NCBI RefSeq assembly: GCF_030272615.1
Contig: NC_081409.1
Span: 876,563,594 to 876,627,593, forward strand
DNA from: Cryptomeria japonica
Lineage: Eukaryota > Streptophyta > Pinopsida > Cupressales > Cupressaceae
Direction: 5' to 3'
Length of the DNA stretch: 64,000 bases
The notes under the pieces are model-generated. The model saw nothing but the letters and a program-made list of their open reading frames with translations, had not been told where the DNA came from and ran no database searches. Position numbers and translations under genes: made by a program. How positions within the stretch are numbered: the stretch's first letter is position 1; every line of letters starts with the position of its first letter. This document shows positions 11,893 to 22,018 of the stretch, in pieces.

Positions 11893-12317
11893 GACATTAG
11901 TTGAGATGTTTGACAAAACTACTTTCAAAGTCAATACTCAAAAATATGTATACATTACAAAATTGACTAAACATGCAGTATATACATTAGTCATTGAAAT
12001 AGTATAATCAAATATACTCCCCTTATCAATATGTTGTACAATACTCTGTAATCACTGTTCTTTCCTCTGTTCATTGCTCGGTTCACTGCATATTCTACTC
12101 ATTCTCTGCTTAGTATACTCCCCCTGTATACTACACTCTAGTTGTTTGATACTATACACTCCTGATGATGTACTCTGATATACTCCCCCTTTTTGACAAA
12201 CATCAAAATTTAGTTACCATTGGGAGGTGGCAACTGATCAAAAATGGATTTGTACTTTGTCTGGGCTTCAGTGAGGGCGACAAAAAGTGCATCCTTGACA
12301 CTGTCCATTAAAGAATT
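11893..12317 (-). other. E2 3' untranslated region
   Basis: About 425 bp separate the end of the long frame from the polypurine tract. No coding sequence is seen. It is rich in CTCCCC and CTCGG-type words. Confidence 0.5.
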
Positions 12318-15300
12318 CTATGCATTAATATCAGCCAATAATGAAATTAAGCCATCTAAAGTGCTTCCTTCTTGTGTAGTAGAGAGAGAAGTGGCTCGGT
12401 TTAGCTGTTCTTGAACGGATGAAAGATGAGGAAGGAATAATGTTTGAAGTGTCATTATGTCCATCCTGATCTTGTGTTCTTCATTCCTCAGTTCCAATTG
12501 TTGAGCCATGAGCTATTGTAGCTTAGTATAAAAGTTCTGAACTGAATTGGGCTCGGGGGTCAACTTATTTGAGAGATCGGTGATCTCTTTCTCAATTGCT
12601 TTTGTTTTATTCTTAATATCCTTAAGAAATAAAGAAAATGTGCAGAGTTTCTGAAATAATGAAAGAATGTGCTTGAGTTGAGGGGACAACTCAACAATAA
12701 ATTTGACAAGTTTTACCTTGCCAACATCAATTGATTTATGTACTTCCTCTATCATTTTAGCAGTTAGCTCCTTGTCTTTTAGTCTGCTTAAGTATTCGGA
12801 TGCATCTACTCCAAATGTCTTAATCTGATTTAGGAGTTCATCCAATTGAATATGGATGGCTGCATCGGTTGATACTGTAGCTGAAGGTAGCATATCTGAT
12901 AGTAAGGTCTTTACCTTCTGAAGTACTTTATTCTTCTTTTGTATGGCCAGTTGCTTCTCCTGTTCGGCCTTTGCTTTGCACAGTTCACCTAATTCATTGA
13001 GTGCTTTCCCTTTCAATTTGGAGATGTCTACATTGGGCAACACTATCGGTTTTGATAAATCAATTTTGAAACTATGCTTTTTCAACTTCTTTTCTTTACC
13101 TTTCACCGGGTGAACCACTACAATAGCTTGAGAGGCGTGAGAACCCTTGGTAGGTTGCTCAGTAGAGACAACACTTTTGTCGGTTTTAGCCTCAGTAGTG
13201 TCCTTCGGTGTCTCAGTGCTTGGTGTCTCAGCTGTAACATTTTTCGTGCTAGAAGGTGCTTGAGAGGTTTGTTCTTGTGAAGTACCTTCTGTTGTAGACT
13301 TTTGACCTTTGGTGCCTTCACCTGTAGCCTGAGGAGCTTCGGTTGTAGTAGGTTGATTGATCGGTGGGTAAGGCTGAACTTGTTCCAAAATAGATTCACT
13401 GGAGACAAGTTTTGCATAAACATTGCCTTCTATCATTTCTTGTTCAGGTGCCTCTGCATCCATGATATCTTCATCTATTTGAATGGTTTCAGTAGGGTCT
13501 TGCTCGGTGACACCAGGCTCTTGGTCGGTGACATCGACTATTTCTACTAGAGATTGTTCACCAGCATTCTTTCTTCGAAAGATGGTCTTCCATTGCTCTT
13601 TTGTTTCCTTCTCCACCTCTATATACAGGCCATTCATCAATTTCAAGGCCTTTTGTTTTACTATAAATTGAGTTTGGCTATTTGTCAGATGTTCTTTTAT
13701 TTCATCAACCAACATATCAGGAAAGAGATGCACCAAACTTCTTTCTCTGATTTGTTTCTTCGAGTCTAGGGCATATTGCCATGTGGTTTCAATATGTGCA
13801 TATAATTCCTTAGGAATAGAATTACATACTTCTAATGGTACAACTCAGAATTTGAGAAGTGTGCAAATGACAACTTCTTCAATTTGCCTCTTTTCATCAG
13901 CAGATCTGGATTCATATTTGACAAATCTGAATCCACCAAATCCACCATATTCCTTTAGATTATTACAAAAAATTTCTACACTATGTACATCTACCTTCTT
14001 GCTTTTCACAATCTGAAATTTATTTGCATCTTCAGATTCGGTATCACTCGACTCTTTTGGCAAAATGAGTCTCCGAGTAGATTTCTTGTAAGTTCTAGTT
14101 ACCTTAGGAACGATAATAGTCTTTTGTTTCTTACTCGGCAATGCAACAGATGCCCTTGTGTTAGGTCTCTTTTTTGGAGGGGTCGGTAGGGCCATTGAAG
14201 TGTCCTGTTTCTTTCTCTTCAACACTTTTCCCTTAGGCAATTCGGTGCTAAGTGTTATGGCTGCTTCTTGGGCTTCTGTCTCCTCTTCGGTGATGGCTAG
14301 AACTCCTTTGACAGGTGTGGAGGAAGACTCTTCTCCAAATTTCTCAATTAATGCCTTAATCATCTTTCTAGCTTTTCTTGTAGCCTTAGGTACTACAATG
14401 CTCATTTTTACTTTTTCTTTCCTTTCTTCATAGGTTCCATACCTCAGCTCAGTAGTATGCCTTGGCAATGATAGATAGGCATCAATTTGCTATTGTGTGA
14501 TATCAAAATCAATCTCATAACCCATAGGTGACAAAGATTGAGTCCTCGGTTCCACAACATTCACATAACAGTAATCGGTGTCTACCTCAAAACATATTTC
14601 ATCTTTGTATTTTTCTACCAGCTGTGGTGGAATCCGGTACCTGTTATGCATTTTTTCTTGGAACTTGCTGAAGTAATCATCCATTATATCATTAAAGTTA
14701 TCACCTAACTTCTTGATGAAGTCATTGATCTAATAGGTGATTGGTCGGTGTAGTTCCCAAACAACTTTACCGACTGTTGGAAAAAACTTCTCAAAGTAGA
14801 AAAACATTCATACAAGTAGTGATCCAAATTTTAGAGTGTTTGCCGTGTTGTTGTTCTTCGGCTTCCTGATTGTGTTCAGATTTTCAAACAAGTTCTTCAG
14901 CAATACTTCACATAAGTCAACTTTCATACCTTTCTTAACAATTTTGTATGCTAAGTCCACTGTTGCACAGGGTACATTGTTTTCCCTTGCCAATTGGAAG
15001 AAACAGTAACCAATTACTCTAATGGCAAATTTGAGTTCAGGATCAGTAACATTGTTCAACTTCAGACCTCTGTAATCCGATTCAACTCTAGTCAAACTAA
15101 TCAATTCCTTTTGTGATATCATTTTCTGTGTTTGGGCATGATCATAGATAGGGTAACCAATGATCAGATGAATGATTTCTTTAGTGATCTTAAATGGTTT
15201 CTCTTGTAGCCACATGAAATCATCATGCACTTGGCTTAGTACAAACTTGACCCACTGGGGTTTGAACACACGAGGATAGGTTAGGGCTTCAGTCAATCCC

Positions 15301-15566
15301 TTGATTTTGATATGCTCATACTTGCTATCCATTTTACCATCTATGCACAATTCATCGTATGCATCCTTGATTTCAACCTGACCGAGTTCTTCAACATGAT
15401 ATTTTGTGAAGAATCTCACATCCTCGACTAACAAGACTCGATCCGAGATGAGTGAAAATGCAGTTTTATCATCCGGTTCTGAGGTGACTTTGGGAGTCAA
15501 AGAGTATTTTAGTGAGGGCTTTTCTACATTTGTGACAACAATGGGGTCTTGGATCTTAGATGCCAT
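12318..15566 (-). pseudogene. E2 long conserved ORF (1,083 codons), function unknown
   Basis: A single frame runs from the ATG at 15566-15564 (MASKIQDPIV...) to 12318. It has five in-frame stops (14808, 14730, 14490, 13845, 12513) and no frameshift over 3.2 kb. It is collinear with the E1 frame: an N-terminal domain with EELGQVEIKDAY, then VLSQVHDDFMWLQE and ITKEIIHLIIGYP, a TLKFGSLLV block, then EKYKDEICFEV and PMGYEID. A basic Lys/Thr-rich stretch, a Thr/Glu/Pro-rich linker and a helical Lys/Glu-rich C-terminus follow. I do not recognise a named family. It contains no RT, integrase or protease motif. Collinear conservation in a separate element argues that it was under selection for protein function, possibly virion structure or chromatin binding. 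That role is inference. Confidence 0.78.
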
Positions 15567-16115
15567 TTTGAATTCAGATAAAAATTGACATAGGAACCTT
15601 AGGGTTTGAGAACTTAACAAACGACAGACGCTTCACACTCAGCAGATAACAACTTAATGAGTTCGATAAACCGGCTTAGCAATGCGATGAGATTCGATGT
15701 AAATACCTTAGATTTTGCTTTGAAGATGGTTTGATCGCCTTGATTCACTCTGCTTTGCTTCTCGAAAACTTAGTGAATGAAAATGATCGCGAAAAACCTT
15801 TTAAGTACTCAAAAATACCTTATCAGGCTCCGTGCAAGTTAGGTCAAAGACATTAAATGCACTCGGTTCACTAAAATTTCTTTCCCTTTTTGTGCTTTAA
15901 CCGAGTAACCAGATTTCCTTCATATACCGACTTGACAAGCTTCCTGAATTCACCGACTTAACAGTTTTCCTGTAAAGTGCTCCAAAAGACTTTGATAGAA
16001 TTTCAAACTTACTACTACATCTTACTATGCAGATTTTGAATTCAGTACATACTTAAAATAGGAACTATTTAAGATTTAACCTTGTGAGAATGCAGTCTCT
16101 CCATACCTTTACCGA
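15567..16115 (-). other. E2 spacer between the two reading frames
   Basis: These 549 bp lie between the stop of the CCHC protein and the start of the long frame, matching the 364-bp spacer of E1. No gene is seen. It could contain an internal start for the second frame, which cannot be judged by eye. Confidence 0.5.
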
Positions 16116-17468
16116 TTAATTTGGAGTGGGAGCACCTAACTCGGTAGGTAAGGTGCTTTCTTCATCAGACATAATTTCTTTCTTTTTCCAAATCATCTTG
16201 AATTTTTCTTTTATCTCCTCATTGTCTCTTCTCGGTTGATCTCTGCAATCTCTAGCTAAATGTCCAGCTTTGTGATAATGAAAACATGCCATACTAGGAT
16301 TTCTCCATGATTTCCGGTTGTTCTTTCCAAACCTTATAAAACAATTGGCACTTATATGTCCATATCTTCCACAACATTCACACCATATCCTTGTATTGTA
16401 ATCCCATGGTACTGCAGAATATTGTCGGTAAGGATCTGTGTGAGTTCAGTAACCTCTAGTATTTGCTCGGTGTGCAGACCATATGTGGTTCTTTTGCTTA
16501 AACCAACACTTCTCGGTACTATGTCCATATCTATTGCAGTTTTTGCAAAACCCTTTGAATTTTGCCTTCTGATAATTGTTAATAGACTTTGTCCTACATT
16601 GATTAGATGTGTGACCATATTCATTGCAATTGTAACAATAACCATTGGTCTTAGTGGTATTCGGTTGCTTACCTTTTCTGATTTGACACATATTGGCAGT
16701 ACGACCTTGATTTCCACAGTAGTAGCAAACAGGCTTCTTCCTTTTGATGTTATTCCTTTTTCCAGCTTGTTTTGATGATTCTCCTCTCTTGGTAGTGCAG
16801 ATTCCCTTCTTGATAGAGTCTTTTCCTTTGTAACCGAGTCCTCCTTCTTTATAGGGTCGTCTTGTGTTCAGTTGCTCATCCAACATCTTTGATGCTTCAT
16901 AACTCTTCTTTAGTGTTTCCTTGAATTTCTTCTTTGTTTCAAGTTCATTGCTCAACCTTGATACTTCAAGTTTCAATGCTTGATTCTCATCATTTTTCAG
17001 ATTTGCTTCATGATGTGTATAACCTAGTTGATCTGTCAGATTTTGTTGAATACCAGTTAGCCTTATGATTTCATAATTTTTATCTGATACCAAGACTTCA
17101 AGTTGTTGTTTCTCTCTTTGTAGATCTCTTTCTTTATCCTCAGCTATCCTTAATGCATCTAGATTTTTAGTCATCTGTGTACTAAAATGTTCATGTTCTC
17201 TTTTCATTGCTTTTAGTTGATCAGCCAATGCTTTGTTCTTTTCTTTCAACATTCCAATCATTTCTTTAGTCTCTTCAGATATACTATTGTCAGATGATGT
17301 CTCGATTTGTTCCACTAACTCTTGAGAATCCTGCAAGTCATCAGATAATCTTCTCCTTACTTTCAGAGATTTTTGCATTTGCCTTTGCATGTCTGCAATC
17401 ATTTGATTTGCATTATCCAGCTCTTCTTGTAGATACACAATCCTCCGAGATTGTTTATAGCCTTCCAT
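16116..17468 (-). pseudogene. E2 coiled-coil protein with five CCHC knuckles
   Basis: The ATG at 17468-17466 (MEGYKQSRRI...) opens 451 codons ending in TAA at 16116-16118, with one internal TGA at 16446-16448. Residues 10 to about 230 are Leu/Glu/Lys/Gln-rich and predict a long coiled coil. A basic linker follows, then five zinc knuckles: CYYC...NMC (Arg in place of His), CYNCNEYGHTSNQC, CKNCNRYGHSTEKC, CECCGRYGHISANC, and a fifth with Tyr for the second Cys (CFHY...RDC). The layout is that of a nucleocapsid-like RNA-binding protein without a classic Gag core. It is the first frame after the primer site, as in E1. Confidence 0.75.
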
Positions 17469-17516
17469 TGATAAGATCTTTCTCTTTAGGTAGTTAAACC
17501 CTTTTCCAAGATTTAA

Positions 17517-17528
17517 GCTCTGATACCA
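17517..17528 (-). other. primer binding site of E2 (initiator tRNA-Met type)
   Basis: The sense strand reads TGGTATCAGAGC two bases after the 5' LTR end. Confidence 0.9.
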
Positions 17529-17530
17529 AT

Positions 17531-18735
17531 TGTTAGGCCCAATATGGAAAGCTAATGTACTGAGAGGGGAGGGGTGAATCAGTACTCCAAAACTTTTCTT
17601 TTGTAATAACCTTACTGTTATACATAAACAGAATAGTACAGTAACATAAAACAAAACTATAATCAACAGATAACATTCATACATGATTCACTCCATAACA
17701 CATATATTTTGGTCACGCAGAAACTCTTGGTTAGAGAGAAAAACTGCGGTGGGGATGGCACCCACAACTTCACTACTGCAATAATAAAGAGTGCTCGGTT
17801 AGAGCTACATTTAGCTATTTCTGATAGCTTACCCTGTTAGGAGTATTAAGATCAGTTAGATATACCTTGCTAAAGGATTTTACAACACTATATAAGTGTA
17901 GCACCTGGTTAAAGGATTTACAATTTATAGACTTGGTTAGAGTCTTTTACCCTGTCAAAGGTTTCTCTTACAACTTCAAGATATTACAATAGAATCATTA
18001 CAAATATCTGCAACTTTACATTTGAAATGCTGTAGCAGATTCTATGTGCTCAAAATAAGATTACCTTGCCTATAGCATACCTCGGTAACTCATAAAGTAA
18101 CTTGGTAAACCCTTCTGTTTACTCTGTTCCTTGACTGTTCTCTAATAACCTTCTCGGTGACCTCTGTGTCTCTGTAACAGTCATAATACTCTGTGATTTC
18201 TCATGTATCACATAAGTCTTGCTTCATACACATATACACACACATTTCTCATATTCACATATATTTCTAACCCTAAATTCATGTTGTATAAATAGACTTT
18301 TTATGTCGGTGATCCGATTCATTGCTTCGATCTTACAAACATGATTTATCGAATAAATAACCATGCAAAATATTTCATTGGTTAGATGACCTTAAAATTA
18401 TACAAAATCTGTATGTGCAATTTCCAATGTGATAACGGTTCTATGTGCCTCGATCTTGTAACACATTTTCGTATGTGTGTCCAGGTTCAATGAATCTGGT
18501 AACACATTTAACTCGGTGTATATCAACTCGGTGTATTATCTTTACTGCTCGGTAGACATGAAATAACACTCGGCAGACAGCTCGGTAAATACTGGGCTTT
18601 GTGAGTGTTTTCCTTCTGTAACCGACTATATCGACTTCTCTGTGTGTACCGACTGCATGATTCGGTAATACTAACCGACTAGAATATAGAATGACTTTGT
18701 ACATAAAACTAATGGCAATTTGATAAGTAGTAACA
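17531..18735 (-). repeat. E2 5' LTR
   Basis: It is 1,205 bp long and pairs with 10676-11880. The hairpin pair lies at 17716-17765. GATGG follows at 18736-18740. Confidence 0.93.
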
Positions 18736-19069
18736 GATGGAGTAGAAGAAAGTAGCAGGAGCAACAATAATGAGAGTAGCCAGAGCAACAATAATGAGAG
18801 TAGCCATGGAGACAATAGGAGCAAGAGTGGACACTAACAACTCACCCCTAGCCCTCAAGGTGACCTCACGTTTTAGGTCCATCACTCATTAACATTGCTT
18901 ATGCTCATGCACAAGCTAGTTCTGACATAAATAAGGACCAAGAATATAGGTTTGAGAAGGTCCAACAACATCTTGCTCCATGGGAGATGCCTCTTGAACT
19001 ATTTTTGATAGCCCAATAGACAAGGCAAGAGGTCTTGCTAAAATAGGATTTATAGGTGGAGCTACAGAC
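18736..19069. other. old host sequence between E2 and Copia1
   Basis: After the GATGG duplication there is a short tandem repeat (GCAACAATAATGAGAGTAGC at 18761 and 18785, period 24). About 230 bp of unassigned sequence follow. On the minus strand a stretch without stops reads VAPPINPILARPLALSIG..., perhaps decayed Gy0 coding sequence. No gene is called. Confidence 0.35.
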
Positions 19070-19102
19070 TGTTGGAAATTGTTGCTGCTAGGATATGTTA
19101 TT

Positions 19103-20642
19103 TGTTTGCATGTTTGGCATAACTAATACAGATGAAGAATGATGACTGAACCGGTAAAAGACTATTTATGATGACAATGTGATGAAGAGATTGAGATTGC
19201 ATGATGGATGACCTTTAATCAGTTATTTGTGTTGTCATTGATGGAAACTAATGCTTATTTATGTCTACTGATGTTTACTTATGTTGTATTTTGTCATCTA
19301 AGTCTTTTTGGTCTACCGGAGAGAGCTTATCGGTAAAGAATTAAGAAACTAGGAATTAGGACCTTAATCGGTAAACGAGGAAATATTTTAATTGTATATG
19401 GCGATTGGTGATGATTGAGGCTTTGCGGTTTTGAATATGAGTTTTTATCATTGTAACATGTATCTGACCAAAATCGCATCATGCTGTGACAACTGAAAGT
19501 TATGTTTATAATTTATGTTGAGTTTTTGCTAGGGTTTAAGGACCGGTAAAGAATTCTCTTAACTGGTAACAATTTTTGGTTTGGTGATGATCTACATCAA
19601 GCTCACATGTTGATAATGTTGTGACACAACTTGTGTGAAGTGTTTGAATTATGTTTTGGCTCATTTAAGATATAATTTCTTGGGAATGTGCAAAGTGCTT
19701 AGCGAAATGTGCTAAGGGTTTGACTTTGTATCAGACCGACTTGCTGTGACAACTTATGATCATTCAATGGTTGATATTGATTTGTAATTGATTGTAATGA
19801 TCCATATGATGATCTATAATGAGTTGTAAAGATCTGTGATGATCCATGTTGTAAGTCTTAGGGTTTTATTGCCGACCTAGTTGTAAAAGTTATTTATGTC
19901 GGTACAGTTGATGTTTGTTGTGTCAATGTTTTTGAGAAGTGTGTGAAGCCAAATTAGGGTGTGAGAAGATCTGCTAGAGTGTTGTAGACTTAGAGCTTAA
20001 TTGAATCTGATCAAGCAAGCAGTTGAGTGTTATACACAGATCATTCAGTGTTGTTCCCTAACAGTTGCAGTAGATAAAATCGATTAACTAGGTAGGTCCT
20101 AACAAGCCTCACATTGTAAAATCCCCTAATAGGATGACTCAATATCTGAGTTCTAAATCCTCTTGTGAGGTTGATCCTAATAGATCAAAGCTCCTAACAG
20201 GGCTAAGGTAAATCCCTTAACCGGGTGACTCCTAACAGGTTCAGCTCTTAACATGGCATCATTGTAAGCTTCTAACTGTGCTTGGCTCCTAACAGGGCAC
20301 ATTATGAAAGAGTGCAAAATTCTTGTGGGTACCAATTCCCACCGTGATTTTTCCCTATTTGGGTTTCCACGTGAAAATCATGGTGTTCATATGGTGAATG
20401 TTTTTGATATGATGTTATGCTTTACTTTTAGTTTATGCATGGTTAATGAACACTTAATGTGCAACATTGATATATCAGTTTAGCAGATGTTTATCACCAG
20501 ATACCGGTACTGGTAAATGACTCTAGTGTTGGCCTATGTTTGATTTGGTGAAAGTTTTATGAGTCTAAGTTTTTGATTTAAAATTATTGTTAATATCGAT
20601 TCACCCCCCTCTCAGTATTAACCAAATCCTCTAAGATTAACA
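19103..20642 (+). mobile_element. solo LTR of another copia-type family inside Copia1 5' LTR
   Basis: The insert begins TGTTTGCATG and ends GATTAACA. The 3' LTR of Copia1 reads straight through the site. The five bases on each side are TTATT (19098-19102) and TTGTT (20643-20647), a duplication with one G-to-A change. The sequence near its end, GATTCACCCCCCTCTCAGT, and the hairpin pair at 20335-20371 identify it as a relative of the other copia-type LTRs. It probably arose by recombination between two LTRs after insertion. Confidence 0.88.
20335..20371 (+). other. conserved LTR hairpin pair, solo LTR
   Basis: The order is GTGGG, 8-nt loop, CCCAC, then CGTG(A), TTTTT, CCC, 5-nt loop, GGG, TTT, (C)CACG. 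Both stems can form, with one A-C mismatch in the outer stem. Confidence 0.7.
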
Positions 20643-21369
20643 TTGTTGTCATTGATGTCAACATATTCCTATGATTTATTGCTCCAATGGTTGCAGATTG
20701 GTTTATTAAGATCATGGTTCGGTGCATGGATTACTTCTTGTATTGGTATCAGTGATCCAGAAGCTTAATTGATCATATCATGTGATCCGGTTTGCAATTT
20801 GGTTTTTTTGATCAGTGCTTTGTAGAGTTTGGTATTTCCTCTGGTATATTCCGGTGTGATTAGATCTTGAGTTGAGATTTTGGGAGATTGTTCGGGGTGG
20901 TCTTGTGTATCTTCATTGAAGATGGTTCATGATTTGGTACTCCGCAAGTTACCTTTCTTTGTGGCAATTGCTGATGTTTGAGTGTTCTTGAGTTTCAGAT
21001 GTTGATTGATGAAGATTTGATAAGTGGTGTTGGTGCAGCTATTACAGATGATTCTAATGTGCTTGCTAGTGTTTCCTAATTGTGTTCTATTTATTTTGAT
21101 GGTCCGCATTGATCCTTGTGCAATTTTTTAGTGATTTTGCTAAATTGGTGATATTCTTCGTGTTATGCGGTATTCCTGGTGGTATAACGTGTTGCGGTTG
21201 ATCTTGGCATGATATTCGGTAGTGTTGCATGTTTGAGCATTTGGTTTAGGCCCATGTTATATCATGTATATCATTATATTGGTCCGGTGGTTGATATTTG
21301 TATCATGTGATGTAATTTTGAAATTGTGAGTTCAGGGTTTAGCTGACCTTGTACTCAAGGTTGATGAAT

Positions 21370-21381
21370 TATATAAATAGG
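21370..21381 (+). promoter_or_regulatory. TATA box of Copia1 5' LTR
   Basis: The sequence is TATATAAATAGG. The 3' LTR has TTATAAATAGG at about 27236-27246. Transcription should start about 30 bp downstream. Confidence 0.55.
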
Positions 21382-21757
21382 TGATAAAGTCATGTAAATT
21401 GAGTATCAATGTTGTGTCTGCATTATAAGAGAGTGAAAGAGGTACGAAAGAGTGAATACATCCTTCAACATCGTGATTGAGTAGAGATTGAAGTGTTGAA
21501 GAGAAGACAAATGTGTTTAACCAGAACTATCATCAGACATTTACGTATCCTATCTTTCAGTTCATTTGATTTCAGATTGTTGTTCAAATATTTTGTAAGT
21601 CAGTGAGACTTCCTTGTAAGGTAGTGAATCTTCCCTGAGGGTTGTAGCTTTCTAGATTATTATATCTTGAGAAGTGAGCTCTAGGTAGAGAGTCTAAATT
21701 CAGGTGCATTCCCTATTGTAATTATTTTGACATACTACTGCAAAGTATCATCATATT

Positions 21758-21804
21758 GTGGGTAGGTTCCCACCATGGTTTTTTCCTTAACCGAGGTTTC
21801 CACG
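21758..21804 (+). other. conserved LTR hairpin pair, Copia1 5' LTR
   Basis: GTGGG and CCCAC flank a 6-nt loop. Then come TGG, a T-run, CC, loop, GG, TTT, CCA. The second hairpin is weaker than in the other families, in line with the decay of this element. The copy in the 3' LTR is at 27627-27672. It lies about 390 nt downstream of the TATA box and 160 nt before the LTR end. Confidence 0.6.
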
Positions 21805-21964
21805 TCAAAATATTGGTGTTGTATGTTGTGCTATAAGTTTTCTTATCTTTGTTGTTGTTGTTGTTGTAGTTAATTAGATTTATATCTGAGGTTAAGTTTA
21901 TTAATCTGGTAAAAACTGATTCACCCCCTGCTCTCAGTTTTCCTTCATTGTTGTTGACAACAAT

Positions 21965-21976
21965 TGGTATCAGAGC
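21965..21976 (+). other. primer binding site of Copia1
   Basis: TGGTATCAGAGC lies two bases after the LTR end and is complementary to initiator Met-tRNA. Confidence 0.9.
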
Positions 21977-22018
21977 TAGATCCTTCGAAAGAAGCTTGAC
22001 CACTTGAGGAGATCCGAG

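Larger units (their letters stand above)
10676..18735 (-). mobile_element. E2: non-autonomous LTR retrotransposon, 8.1 kb
   Basis: Two LTRs of 1,205 bp each (10676-11880 and 17531-18735) are flanked by a perfect GATGG duplication (10671-10675 and 18736-18740). The initiator-Met primer site is at 17517-17528 and the polypurine tract (AAAAGGGGAGAT) at 11881-11892. The internal region encodes a coiled-coil/CCHC protein (17468-16116) and one frame of 1,083 codons (15566-12318), both homologous to those of E1. There is no pol. LTR sequence and length differ from E1, so the two are separate families or subfamilies with a shared design. Confidence 0.93.
19070..21962 (+). repeat. Copia1 5' LTR, interrupted
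   Basis: The LTR begins TGTTGGAAATTG at 19070 and resumes at 20643 after the solo LTR, ending ...GACAACA at 21962. Without the insert it is about 1.35 kb, close to the 1,337-bp 3' LTR. A TATA box (TATATAAATAGG) is at 21370-21381. The hairpin pair lies at 21758-21804. Confidence 0.9.
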
